Below are positions 9,411 through 17,210 of a stretch of 64,000 nucleotides of DNA, piece after piece (within the stretch, counting starts at the first letter, position 1; each line of letters starts with the position of its first letter). The stretch comes from Algoriphagus sp. PAP.12. Its GTDB lineage: Bacteria > Bacteroidota > Bacteroidia > Cytophagales > Cyclobacteriaceae. The notes under the pieces were generated by a model, which ran no database searches, was not told the origin of the DNA, and was given only the letters and a program-made list of their open reading frames with translations. The stretch lies in contig NZ_JAPPSQ010000016.1 of the NCBI RefSeq assembly GCF_026652115.1, forward strand, positions 49,745 through 113,744, read 5' to 3'. Position numbers and translations under genes: made by a program.

Positions 9411-10105
9411 CTAATTCTCATCATTCTCCACAATTGTTAAAGTTTTCGTTACAGCTTTTCCTTTTGCTCCGTCTTATACCAATACTTGCTATTTCTTTTT
9501 GTTCTTTAGTGTGTAGTTGATAGGTGAATGAAGTATTATAGCCAAATTCATCATTGTAATTAGAATTAACACGTTCCACAGAGGTATGTAATTCTGTCCA
9601 AGCGTTTTCGACTAGTGGCACGAGCTCAGAAATTGTGTTGCCGCTTCTATCTAAAGGAAATTTGAATCGAAAAGTTTCTAAACTGTCGGTCTCTATTATT
9701 CCTTCTATATTACTTTTACGAGAAAGTAAATGTGTGGTTAAAAAGCCTGTGCCAAATCGCCCGGTTCTATTAGTTTTCTCTCCACCTTCTACTTCTTTTG
9801 AAGAGATTTGATTAATTAAACCCTTTATATCTTTCTCAGTGAAATGAATGCCGTTATGCCTAAAGACTTCTTGGTTTTCATCCAATTCTATTTATACAGA
9901 TATTTTCCTGTCAGGATAATCTGCAATGCTGTCTTTGGCATTTTGCAATAATTCCCACGCCCATCTTCCCTGGATATTCTCTACAGTTTTATCTAAGTCG
10001 TGTAATCGTTTCTTTATTTTATCGGCAATTGACCTATTACCTTCTTCTTTTCTGCCTTCTTCTATTGATTTTATTATATTTATTATGGTCTTGCCTGATT
10101 GAATT
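9411..10105 (-). pseudogene. Broken HSP90-like (GHKL) ATPase gene, N-terminal fragment
   Basis: The longest open stretch (9421-9885) lacks an ATG. Upstream it continues in the same frame across a TAA at 9892-9894: the translation before the stop has the GHKL N-box (W-E-L-L-Q-N-A-K-D-S) and the one after it has H-N-G (G1 box) and G-R-F-G-T-G-F (G2 box). Near 9470 the sense frame slips. The open frame ends in an Arg/Lys/Cys-rich tail, while the other frame gives a plausible coding continuation (D-G-A-K-G-K-A-V-T-K) to a TAG at 9411. No start codon is evident at the 5' end. Complete relatives (sacsin-type or defence-associated ATP-binding proteins) are much longer. This is a remnant with one nonsense change, one frameshift, no start and no C-terminal body. 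Confidence 0.8.
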
Positions 10106-11356
10106 TTATTCTTTAAACGCCTTAGCCATCAGCTCTATCTCTGCATTTTTTATACCTATTTCCTTGGCAATATTTTTCCAGTCCTTAACTACATAAAGTA
10201 CTTCATCCAAAATAGTATCCATCTCTTCTTCACTCAAACGAAAATATTCGCCTACGCTTTTTGCCAAATCAAAGTCCAGGGCATTATCGTCCATATCAAT
10301 ATTTAAGGAAAGTCCATCCTTTTCGATGGACGGGTTTAGATCGTAAGCTGGTGATAACATCCAGCCCTTATCGGTCAAAATAAACCCGTGATTACGCAAG
10401 TGGTCGTCCGTGTTGGAAATCGCAATATTGAATACAATACGCCGCCAAAGCTGGTGTAGGTTAGCTTCTACATCAACACCGTAATTCTCTATAAACTCGA
10501 CAATTTCAAGATAACTTGGCGAGGCGTCTTTTATTGAATTTTCGGTATTACCGGTCATTGTCATTGCCGAGGCAAAATGTATCCGATTTTCACCCTTTCT
10601 ATCAAATCGTTGGGTCAGGAAAGTATGGTATTGGCCGCTAATCTTTTCAACTTTGGATGCTGCCATTTCAATTCCGGAGGCTATGGCCAATCGATAGGCC
10701 AAAAACTCCCATAAGGCTTTGTCAATGGTATCGGTTTTTGATGGAAACTTGGCAATCCATAGATTCTTTTGTGTGTCAAAAATATTGGCTTTGGGTCTGG
10801 CACCACCCAAAGAGGAACCAGGTGCAATCAAAACAGCTATCCATTTTCTGATGGCTTCACTTTGGTCATCACTTTCCAGTTGTTTGACGGCTTCCTGCAA
10901 ATCTCCCAAGGACGACCAAGGCGGTGTTGGGGATTGGGCATCATTGTCCAGAAAAGGGCCATCCAAATCCGTTTTAAAACGTAAGGCCCCCATACGGCTT
11001 TCATCAAACACACCTAGCAAATAATCTATCTCGTATAAGGTCTTCGGTTTCTCATTATTTGCCCTTGCATCCTGTGCTTCCCTACGCTTCATTAAGGCCT
11101 TGCCCCAAGTGTCCGGCATACTGTCCAAGAATATTCCGAAATTCTCTTTGTTGGCTGGGAACTGTGGTCCGGAATAGAATTCAATATCGGGGTCCAAAAG
11201 CCGTTGTGTATCCGTTTTTAACCAATCTTTGTCATATTTAAAACTGAAGGCTTTCTTTCCTTTGGCAAAATGTGCGGATAACGTACCTATGAGGGTCGGA
11301 CCTTCCAAGCCCACCCAGTCTGCAAAAACGTATATATCAAATTTTCCTTCTGCCAT
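10106..11356 (-). CDS. hipA: HipA-family serine/threonine kinase toxin
   Basis: Type II toxin of the HipBA persistence class: a kinase that in known members phosphorylates glutamyl-tRNA synthetase or other translation targets. 416 residues. The N-terminal HipA subdomain occupies about 1-125. A P-loop-like G-S-S-L-G-G-A-R-P-K-A lies at 180-190, and K203 in I-A-K-F is a probable ATP-contacting Lys. The catalytic N-T-D-D-H-L-R-N-H sequence is at 315-323 and the metal-binding A-Y-D-L-N-P at 337-342. All key residues are present, so it looks functional. The HTH antitoxin gene ends 5 bases upstream. Both neighbours in this islet are broken, yet this pair is intact. Confidence 0.93.
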   Translation of the reverse strand: MAEGKFDIYVFADWVGLEGPTLIGTLSAHFAKGKKAFSFKYDKDWLKTDTQRLLDPDIEFYSGPQFPANKENFGIFLDSMPDTWGKALMKRREAQDARANNEKPKTLYEIDYLLGVFDESRMGALRFKTDLDGPFLDNDAQSPTPPWSSLGDLQEAVKQLESDDQSEAIRKWIAVLIAPGSSLGGARPKANIFDTQKNLWIAKFPSKTDTIDKALWEFLAYRLAIASGIEMAASKVEKISGQYHTFLTQRFDRKGENRIHFASAMTMTGNTENSIKDASPSYLEIVEFIENYGVDVEANLHQLWRRIVFNIAISNTDDHLRNHGFILTDKGWMLSPAYDLNPSIEKDGLSLNIDMDDNALDFDLAKSVGEYFRLSEEEMDTILDEVLYVVKDWKNIAKEIGIKNAEIELMAKAFKE

Positions 11357-11361
11357 CTTTA

Positions 11362-11649
11362 TTATAGTAAATCCAAATCCTGTAGTTTTCTGCCAAATGC
11401 ATCGTCATTGGCCAGCTTCAAGAAATCATCCTGAAGATTTAGTACCCTAAGCACATTAAAATACAGACCAATGGCCACGGCCGGGTCGCCTTTTTCTATT
11501 CGATAAAGGGTAGCCCTGTGAATGCCCGCACGCTCGGAAACCTGCTCTGTCGTGAGCTTTCTTCGCTTTCGTGCCAGTTTGATATTTTCACCGATTTGGT
11601 CAAAAATCTTTTGAAACTTTGGTAATACGACTGCCTTTCTTGAATTCAT
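11362..11649 (-). CDS. hipB: Xre-type HTH antitoxin of the HipB type
   Basis: DNA-binding antitoxin partner of the adjacent HipA. The ATG at 11649 (M-N-S-R-K-A) is chosen because longer in-frame readings run through the AT-rich promoter region. This gives 95 residues. A helix-turn-helix lies at about residues 18-70 (E-N-I-K-L-A-R-K-R-R-K-L-T-T-E-Q-V-S, then R-A-T-L-Y-R-I-E-K-G-D). The C-terminal tail (D-L-D-L-L) could reach the toxin. Two palindromes upstream are candidate operators for autoregulation, as is known for HipB. Confidence 0.9.
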   Translation of the reverse strand: MNSRKAVVLPKFQKIFDQIGENIKLARKRRKLTTEQVSERAGIHRATLYRIEKGDPAVAIGLYFNVLRVLNLQDDFLKLANDDAFGRKLQDLDLL

Positions 11650-11661
11650 TTGTTGTTTATT

Positions 11662-11697
11662 TACTACAAAATTAGTATTTTTGTTGTTAATTAGCAA
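11662..11697 (-). promoter_or_regulatory. hipBA promoter with two palindromic operator candidates
   Basis: On the minus strand a TAATTTTG box (+ coordinates 11667-11674) matches the Bacteroidota -7 element. It is embedded in the dyad TACTA-N6-TAGTA (11662-11677). About 20 bases upstream a TTG (-33-like) lies at the far end of a second dyad, TTGnTAATTAnCAA (11684-11697). A HipB dimer bound there would cover both promoter elements. Sequence match only; binding is inferred. Confidence 0.55.
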
Positions 11698-11857
11698 CAT
11701 TTTATGGAAAATCCAGCATTCGAGAGCTACCTTTTGATTTACACGGACAGGAAAGAGTTTAAACTTTATACCAAAAGAGTCTATTCGTAACAATTAATTT
11801 AGATAAATCTAATGAAGAGGAATAGCTGAAAGTCCTTAACCTATTAAATTAAAACCA

Positions 11858-12388
11858 ATGCCAAAACGTTACAAAGAATACACGGATATTGAACAAGAAT
11901 TCTAATTCTATATAGGGCTGCTTTCTGACAGATTTGCGAAAATGGAAGTTCTTGTGAGAGATATGCTTGGGGCTTTTATATCAGATGATGATGTTCTTAA
12001 TGCTTATCTTTTTGAAAAGAATAGTCTTGATGCTAATATCAAACTCATCAAAACTATTAATATCCGCCACAACTACGAACACGAAATACTCAAAGGAATA
12101 TTAGAAGAGGTGAATTACATCAAGTCCGAAAGAAATTCATTCATTCACAGTATTTGGTCGGAACCTTCAGCTAAAGACAATGACATCTTTATTTTTTGCA
12201 GTAGTCCAAAAATGAAGTTTGAGAAGGAACCTAATGGCAAAAAGAGGTCATTTGGACACGGCAAATCCGTTCGTTTAACCTTTATCAAAAAACTTGTAAG
12301 CAGAATAGATGACATTATGGTTTCCCAGGAAGCTTTTGTAGAACGATTAAAAAATTTCGACTTAGAATATTGGATGCCCAAGGGCTAA
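11858..12388 (+). pseudogene. Small HEPN-like gene interrupted by an in-frame stop
   Basis: A 148-codon open frame starts at the ATG at 11942. An ATG at 11858 opens the same frame and is separated from it only by TAA at 11903-11905. Both sides read like one protein (M-P-K-R-Y-K-E-Y-T-D-I-E-Q-E-F, stop, F-Y-I-G-L-L-S-D-R-F). The body is mostly helical and contains R-N-S-F-I-H near residue 62 of the open part, which fits the R-x4-H motif of HEPN ribonucleases. I cannot place it in a named family. Either a nonsense change truncated it or a shorter protein starts at 11942. Its position beside hipBA and a broken ATPase suggests an accessory, defence-type gene. Confidence 0.5.
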
Positions 12389-12565
12389 TCGCATTTATTA
12401 TGCGAAGTAGAAATATGAAAAAAGCCGATAAAATTATTCTTTAAATGAATTTTAGCCAATGCACCTCGGGATGGACACCCACGCTTTACGCTAACACTTC
12501 CAAAGCCATGACGTATTCGGGACTTACACCCTAAAGTTATTGCACATGTTGGGTGTACGAAAAAA

Positions 12566-12593
12566 ATAGGCCACTCCGAAAAGAATGGCCTAT
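12566..12593 (-). terminator. Terminator of the S9 peptidase gene
   Basis: An 8-bp stem (ATAGGCCA at 12566-12573 and TGGCCTAT at 12586-12593). On the minus strand it is followed by a run of seven T. Placed 22 bases after the stop codon of the peptidase gene. Confidence 0.75.
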
Positions 12594-12614
12594 CAAAACT
12601 ATAGAATCCAGGAC

Positions 12615-14777
12615 TCAGGGATGAGTCACATATCGCTCAAAGAACTCCACAATTCTTCCGATTCGATCCAATCTTCTATGGATTGCCCCAGACCTGGAAA
12701 GTTCATGTCCTTCTTGAGGATATCGGATATATTCAACAGGCTTACCCATGATTTTCAAACTCTTATAAAGCAATTCGGATTGTCTCACTCCTGTTCTCAG
12801 ATCATTATCCCCATGGAAAATCATCAAAGGGGTCTGGATATCCTGTACATAGGTTTGTGGGCTATTGTATTCCAAAATCTCCTTGGCTCCCTCTTCCCAA
12901 GGATATCCGAAATAGTTTGGAACCAATCTCCAAGCATTTCCTTCACCCATGAAAAAGGTCAATTCATAAACTCCTCTTTGAGTCAAAGCTGCCTTGAAAC
13001 GGTGATCATGACCTACAATCCAAGCTGTCAAATATCCCGCATAAGATCCACCGGTCAATACCAATTGATCTTCATCAATCCATTGATACTCCTCGCCCGC
13101 TTTATCCAAAGCTGTCAACACATCCTTTGCAGGCCCATCACCCCAATCCTGATAATTCCCCTTTTGGAAGTCTTTGCCATAGCCTCCACTTCCCCTTGGA
13201 TTGGCATAGACGATTCCATAGCCTCGACCTGCCAAAACCTGGAATTCATGCCACATACTAGCTTCACCCGGACCCCACATGGCAGTAGGCCCTCCATGCA
13301 TTTCTAATAGAGTCGGATACTGTTTGCCTTCCTCCAATCCATATGGAGGCATCACCCAATAATCAATCGTAAAACCATCTTGCTTAAACTGATGAGCCTC
13401 TGGAAGGGAAACCCATCTGTCTGCCAACCATTTTTCGTTATAATGGGTCAATTGGCTCACATTTTTCCCCATCAAATCAGATTGATACAATTCATTGGGA
13501 TTGGAAACTTGTACCAAAGAATAAACAATTTCATTTCCATGAACATCATATCCGCCTACTCCAACAGGACCTGTGATTACCGGAGTTACTTTTCCATTTG
13601 AAACAGTTGCATTGTATAGGGTAACTCCTCCTTGGTTAGCGCCGGCAAAATAGATGGACTTACTATCATCAGACCATTGCTCTCCACCTAATCTTCTATC
13701 CACTTTTTCTGTCAACCATTTGATTCCTGTCCCGTCTGCCTTAGCAACTCCCAACAAACTTTGGTTAAATGATCTATCATCAGTCTTCTGAGCCGAAATC
13801 AGAATAGATTTCCCATCTGGAGAGAAGGTAACTCCGCGATACGTATAATCATCGGAGGAAAGGAATTTAGAAATCTGATGATCTCCTAAAGTGATTTTAT
13901 AAATAGAGGAATTCAATTCCCAATTCAAATCAGGGTGCAAATCACTTTCCACACTGTTAGCCAAGACAAAAGATCCGTCTGGAGACCATGCGACTCCACC
14001 GTAACTCTGATAGCCAGAAGTTAGAATTTCAGTTTCACCGGATTTCAAATCATAAACTCCCAAATGTCGAAAGCTGATATCTGTGGAAAGCCCTCTTTCT
14101 CCCAAAAAATTCAATCGATCAATGACTCTTGGATCATTTTTGGAGGCATTTTTTGCCAACCAAGCACGAAGCTCATCCACAGAGCCATCCATGTTAGCCT
14201 TAGTTGTTTCTTTTGCCAATCCTTCTTTGATAGCTGCATAATCTGGTTCATCTCCATAGGTTCTGCCAGGTCTAGGGTTTTCCCAAGTAGGATCTCCTTC
14301 GATTGCCCAATCTGGAACAGAAAAAGAGAACAAAATCTTTGTTCCATCCGGCGACCAAATTGGAGAGGAAGCTCCATTTTTCTCCGAAGTAAGAACTTGA
14401 GCTTCTCCTCCATCCAATGGTAAAATCCAAATTTGTGCTTTTCCTTCCCATGCTTTGGTAAAGGCCAATTTTTTTCCGTCTGGAGAAAGAGAAAAATTGG
14501 AGATTTCATAGGTTGGGTTATTCAGAACTTTGACATTGGAAGGATCTGCCAAATCCATCATCATCAATTGACTTTTATAGTCAAATTCCCCTCCATTTTT
14601 AGCCTCCATGTAATGCTTTACATAAATCACTTTCCCTCCGTCAGGGGTGATTTCTGGGCTCGAAACAGTTACGATATTGGTCAAATCGCTTAACTGAATC
14701 GGTTTTTTATCCTGAGCTTGGAGAGAAAGACACCAAAGCCAGAGAAAGGACATCAAAATCCAATTTCTATTTCTCAT
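12615..14777 (-). CDS. S9-family (prolyl oligopeptidase/acylaminoacyl-like) exported peptidase
   Basis: Serine peptidase of 720 residues with a cleavable signal peptide (W-L-W-C-L-S-L-Q-A-Q). Residues ~30-450 form TolB/WD40-like blades (S-P-D-G-K repeats), the propeller that gates access in this family. The alpha/beta-hydrolase domain follows. The catalytic triad is readable as Ser578 in G-G-S-Y-A-G-Y, Asp659 in G-D-N-D-L-R-T and His691 in P-Q-E-G-H-E. Probably periplasmic, trimming oligopeptides. A single-gene unit with its own terminator. Assignment to a finer S9 subfamily (dipeptidyl or acylaminoacyl) is not possible by eye. Confidence 0.94.
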   Translation of the reverse strand: MRNRNWILMSFLWLWCLSLQAQDKKPIQLSDLTNIVTVSSPEITPDGGKVIYVKHYMEAKNGGEFDYKSQLMMMDLADPSNVKVLNNPTYEISNFSLSPDGKKLAFTKAWEGKAQIWILPLDGGEAQVLTSEKNGASSPIWSPDGTKILFSFSVPDWAIEGDPTWENPRPGRTYGDEPDYAAIKEGLAKETTKANMDGSVDELRAWLAKNASKNDPRVIDRLNFLGERGLSTDISFRHLGVYDLKSGETEILTSGYQSYGGVAWSPDGSFVLANSVESDLHPDLNWELNSSIYKITLGDHQISKFLSSDDYTYRGVTFSPDGKSILISAQKTDDRSFNQSLLGVAKADGTGIKWLTEKVDRRLGGEQWSDDSKSIYFAGANQGGVTLYNATVSNGKVTPVITGPVGVGGYDVHGNEIVYSLVQVSNPNELYQSDLMGKNVSQLTHYNEKWLADRWVSLPEAHQFKQDGFTIDYWVMPPYGLEEGKQYPTLLEMHGGPTAMWGPGEASMWHEFQVLAGRGYGIVYANPRGSGGYGKDFQKGNYQDWGDGPAKDVLTALDKAGEEYQWIDEDQLVLTGGSYAGYLTAWIVGHDHRFKAALTQRGVYELTFFMGEGNAWRLVPNYFGYPWEEGAKEILEYNSPQTYVQDIQTPLMIFHGDNDLRTGVRQSELLYKSLKIMGKPVEYIRYPQEGHELSRSGAIHRRLDRIGRIVEFFERYVTHP

Positions 14778-14936
14778 AAGGTTGATATTTAGGTGGTAAA
14801 AACTTCAATTTTCAACCTCAACCTAAAACAAAGAACAGCAAATGAAAAATGAATCCTAAGCAATCGGAAATTTCATCGGATGTTTAGGGAAAATTTGGTG
14901 TTTAATGGAAATAAAACAAGAGGAATTCCAAGGAGT

Positions 14937-15695
14937 TTAATTCTCCCAATTTTGAAGTCTATCCAGATACAAATAGCTCTCAACAAACTTTCTGTGTTCT
15001 GTGCTTGTCATGATTTCCAATAGTTCTAATGCAGAAACATAGCTGGCCAAATTTCCATTGGAAGACAAAAATCGGCCATCTCTGACATAGGTCACTTCAT
15101 TTTCATCCTGAACTAGCAAGTTTGGATATTCCTTTTGCAAATCAGGACCTCCACCTATCCAAGTAACAATCTTATGTCCATCAGCAATACCTGACTCTCC
15201 TATCAATTGAGCTCCACCGCAATTGCTGACTACAAAATCCACCTCCTTATTCTTCTCTTTGATAAAATTCACAATCTTCTCATTATGAACCTGCGACCAC
15301 ATATCATAGGCACTTGGAACAAAGATCGCAGTCAGTTTTGGACTGTTTTCAAAAGTATAATCCGGCAAAAGATGAAGGCCTTCTTCAGTTGTGATCGGAT
15401 TCTTTGTTTCGGCAATGGTAATCACATTGAATAGTTGCTGACCATTCTCAGAAAGCTTAGCGAATACATCAGAGGTGGCAACCACTTCACTCTGCAAGAC
15501 TCCATTGTACATCAATAGCCCAATAGTTGGAAGAGCAGGATCAAAAGGCTTCAGGTGTGTTGTCAAAGTATCTGAAGATGCCAAAGGATCCAAATGAAGT
15601 TGAGTATTCGTGCTTTTTTCTTGACAACCAGTTAATAGTGCTGCACCTACCAAAAGGACTAGGAAAATTTGATCTTTAATTTTTGAAAAATTCAT
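14937..15695 (-). CDS. DJ-1/PfpI-family lipoprotein
   Basis: A 252-residue protein with a lipoprotein signal (L-L-T-G-C, lipid Cys24) followed by a DJ-1/PfpI-type glutamine-amidotransferase-like fold. The nucleophile elbow reads V-V-S-N-C-G-G-A-Q with Cys159, in the position of the reactive cysteine of this superfamily. The domain starts with T-I-G-L-L-M-Y-N-G. Most DJ-1/PfpI proteins are cytoplasmic, so a lipidated one, presumably facing the periplasm, is somewhat unusual, though exported members exist in Bacteroidota. Activity (chaperone, glyoxalase or regulator) cannot be told. Confidence 0.8.
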   Translation of the reverse strand: MNFSKIKDQIFLVLLVGAALLTGCQEKSTNTQLHLDPLASSDTLTTHLKPFDPALPTIGLLMYNGVLQSEVVATSDVFAKLSENGQQLFNVITIAETKNPITTEEGLHLLPDYTFENSPKLTAIFVPSAYDMWSQVHNEKIVNFIKEKNKEVDFVVSNCGGAQLIGESGIADGHKIVTWIGGGPDLQKEYPNLLVQDENEVTYVRDGRFLSSNGNLASYVSALELLEIMTSTEHRKFVESYLYLDRLQNWEN

Positions 15696-15766
15696 AGAAT
15701 GATTGGTTTAGATTTCGCGCCAAAGGTAGAACCTACAATCTAAAACCAAACACAAACAAGAATTAT

Positions 15767-17206
15767 TTAATTAAAGGGTTTCAACTCAAAAACCTGGAAA
15801 TAAGACCCTGATTCTGAAGCTACTTTTCGATTATAAACCAGTCGATCACCTGAATGGGACCAATTGATATTGCAAAGCTCAGAAGTTCCATCACCGGCAC
15901 TTCCAAAAGTGAAGAACTCACCAGAAGCAACAGAAGCCACTAACACCTGATTATCAAGCCCAAACGCCAACCAATCCCCATCAGGACTTAAACTGAACAT
16001 CGTTTCGGGTGATTTCGCCAAATGAGTCACTTGAATAGGTTTTCCTCCATTGGGAGAAACAAAAAATATCTGAACTATTCCATCATCTCCTTTGGCGTAA
16101 AAGTAAATCCTATCCCCATTGGGAGAACTTCTTAGCCATTGCCTAGGACCTTGAATTCCAGGGAATTTTTGATCAGTTGAGAAAGTAATCCTTCGCTGCT
16201 GAATTGATTCTGGCACTTCAGGAAGACTAGTTCTAGTTCCTTTTAAGTTAGGAGATTCCATCAATACTTGAGGGTCTTCAGGCAAATCAGACACAAAGAT
16301 TTCGGTTACCAGATTTCCATTTTCATCAATCACATCTCCCAAATAAACCAATGCTCGTTTGATTCGTTTTCCTTCAGAATTGATATACCCGTCTGTCCCA
16401 ATCCAGCATTCTTCATAGGCTTTTTGAATTTCATCAGAGCCTGGTTTAGGTTTTGGAGTTACTCTTGCTGCCAAAACAGAAAAATGTGTCCCCCCGAATT
16501 CAGCCTCCATATTTACAGAATCCACTTGGACGGGATGATTCGCTATCATGACTCCGATTGTTCTTAGATCTTTTACTTCTGGATTTGATTGGGATCCTAT
16601 CTCCAAAACCTCATCATTGTAAGTATAGCTGATCCAATCTCCATCGCCACTGTAACTAAAGGCATGTGTTCCTCCTCTCAATGCACCGATAGTAAATGGT
16701 GCACTCACATCTCGAGCATCTGCGTGAAAGGAATTCGGGTTTTGTTTATCAGTCAAATCAAGACCTATAGCTGATCTCCTTGAGATATGATAAGGCGATC
16801 CCTGATTGGCATTCAACAATCCTCGAATAAAAAGAACTTCATCTTTGAGGGGATGATAGCTAACAGCCCCAGCACCTGGTCCAAATTGGGATTGATTGGA
16901 ATTAGAATAAACGCCAATTATTTCCCCACTTTCCAAGTTGAGCAAAGCAACATTACCATTTTCCCCAATTTTGGAATCGTCATTTCTTCCATCAAATACT
17001 ACCCATTCATCATTGGGAGAAAAGACCTGTCGCTGATTGAGAAAGTGACCTCCTTCTTCAAATGTCAATTGTTTTTCTTGGGCACTAAGATTTGGGATTT
17101 TCTCCATGGATTGATTTGGACTCTTGGACTGGCACGAAGTTAAAATCCATACGATGAATAAGGATGAAAAGGCGATGCAATTTTTCAAATTGAATTGAAT
17201 CTCCAC
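15767..17206 (-). CDS. YidR/DUF3748-like TolB-propeller lipoprotein
   Basis: 479 residues from a GTG start at 17206, which retains a lipoprotein signal (W-I-L-T-S-C, Cys25); no ATG precedes the lipobox. The body is built of PD40/TolB-like blades (S-P-N-D-E-W-V-V-F, S-G-D-G-D-W-I, S-P-N-G-D-R-I-Y, S-P-D-G-D-W-L-A-F). It carries segments I associate with the YidR/DUF3748 family: F-G-P-G-A-G-A-V-S-Y-H-P, D-A-R-D-V-S-A-P-F, and G-A-L-R-G-G-T-H. No catalytic residues are evident; the family role is unknown. Its start lies 4 bases after the FG-GAP gene stop, so the two are cotranscribed. Confidence 0.7.
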   Translation of the reverse strand: MEIQFNLKNCIAFSSLFIVWILTSCQSKSPNQSMEKIPNLSAQEKQLTFEEGGHFLNQRQVFSPNDEWVVFDGRNDDSKIGENGNVALLNLESGEIIGVYSNSNQSQFGPGAGAVSYHPLKDEVLFIRGLLNANQGSPYHISRRSAIGLDLTDKQNPNSFHADARDVSAPFTIGALRGGTHAFSYSGDGDWISYTYNDEVLEIGSQSNPEVKDLRTIGVMIANHPVQVDSVNMEAEFGGTHFSVLAARVTPKPKPGSDEIQKAYEECWIGTDGYINSEGKRIKRALVYLGDVIDENGNLVTEIFVSDLPEDPQVLMESPNLKGTRTSLPEVPESIQQRRITFSTDQKFPGIQGPRQWLRSSPNGDRIYFYAKGDDGIVQIFFVSPNGGKPIQVTHLAKSPETMFSLSPDGDWLAFGLDNQVLVASVASGEFFTFGSAGDGTSELCNINWSHSGDRLVYNRKVASESGSYFQVFELKPFN

Positions 17207-17210
17207 GATC

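Noticed and set aside
11942..12388. Treating the ORF from the ATG at 11942 as an intact gene
   Set aside because: Possible, but the in-frame coding-like stretch from 11858 and lack of a leader argue for interruption; kept as a moderate-confidence pseudogene instead.
12585..13307. Open frame of 240 codons on the plus strand
   Set aside because: Lies antisense within the S9 peptidase gene, has no family signature, and its composition reflects the opposite strand.
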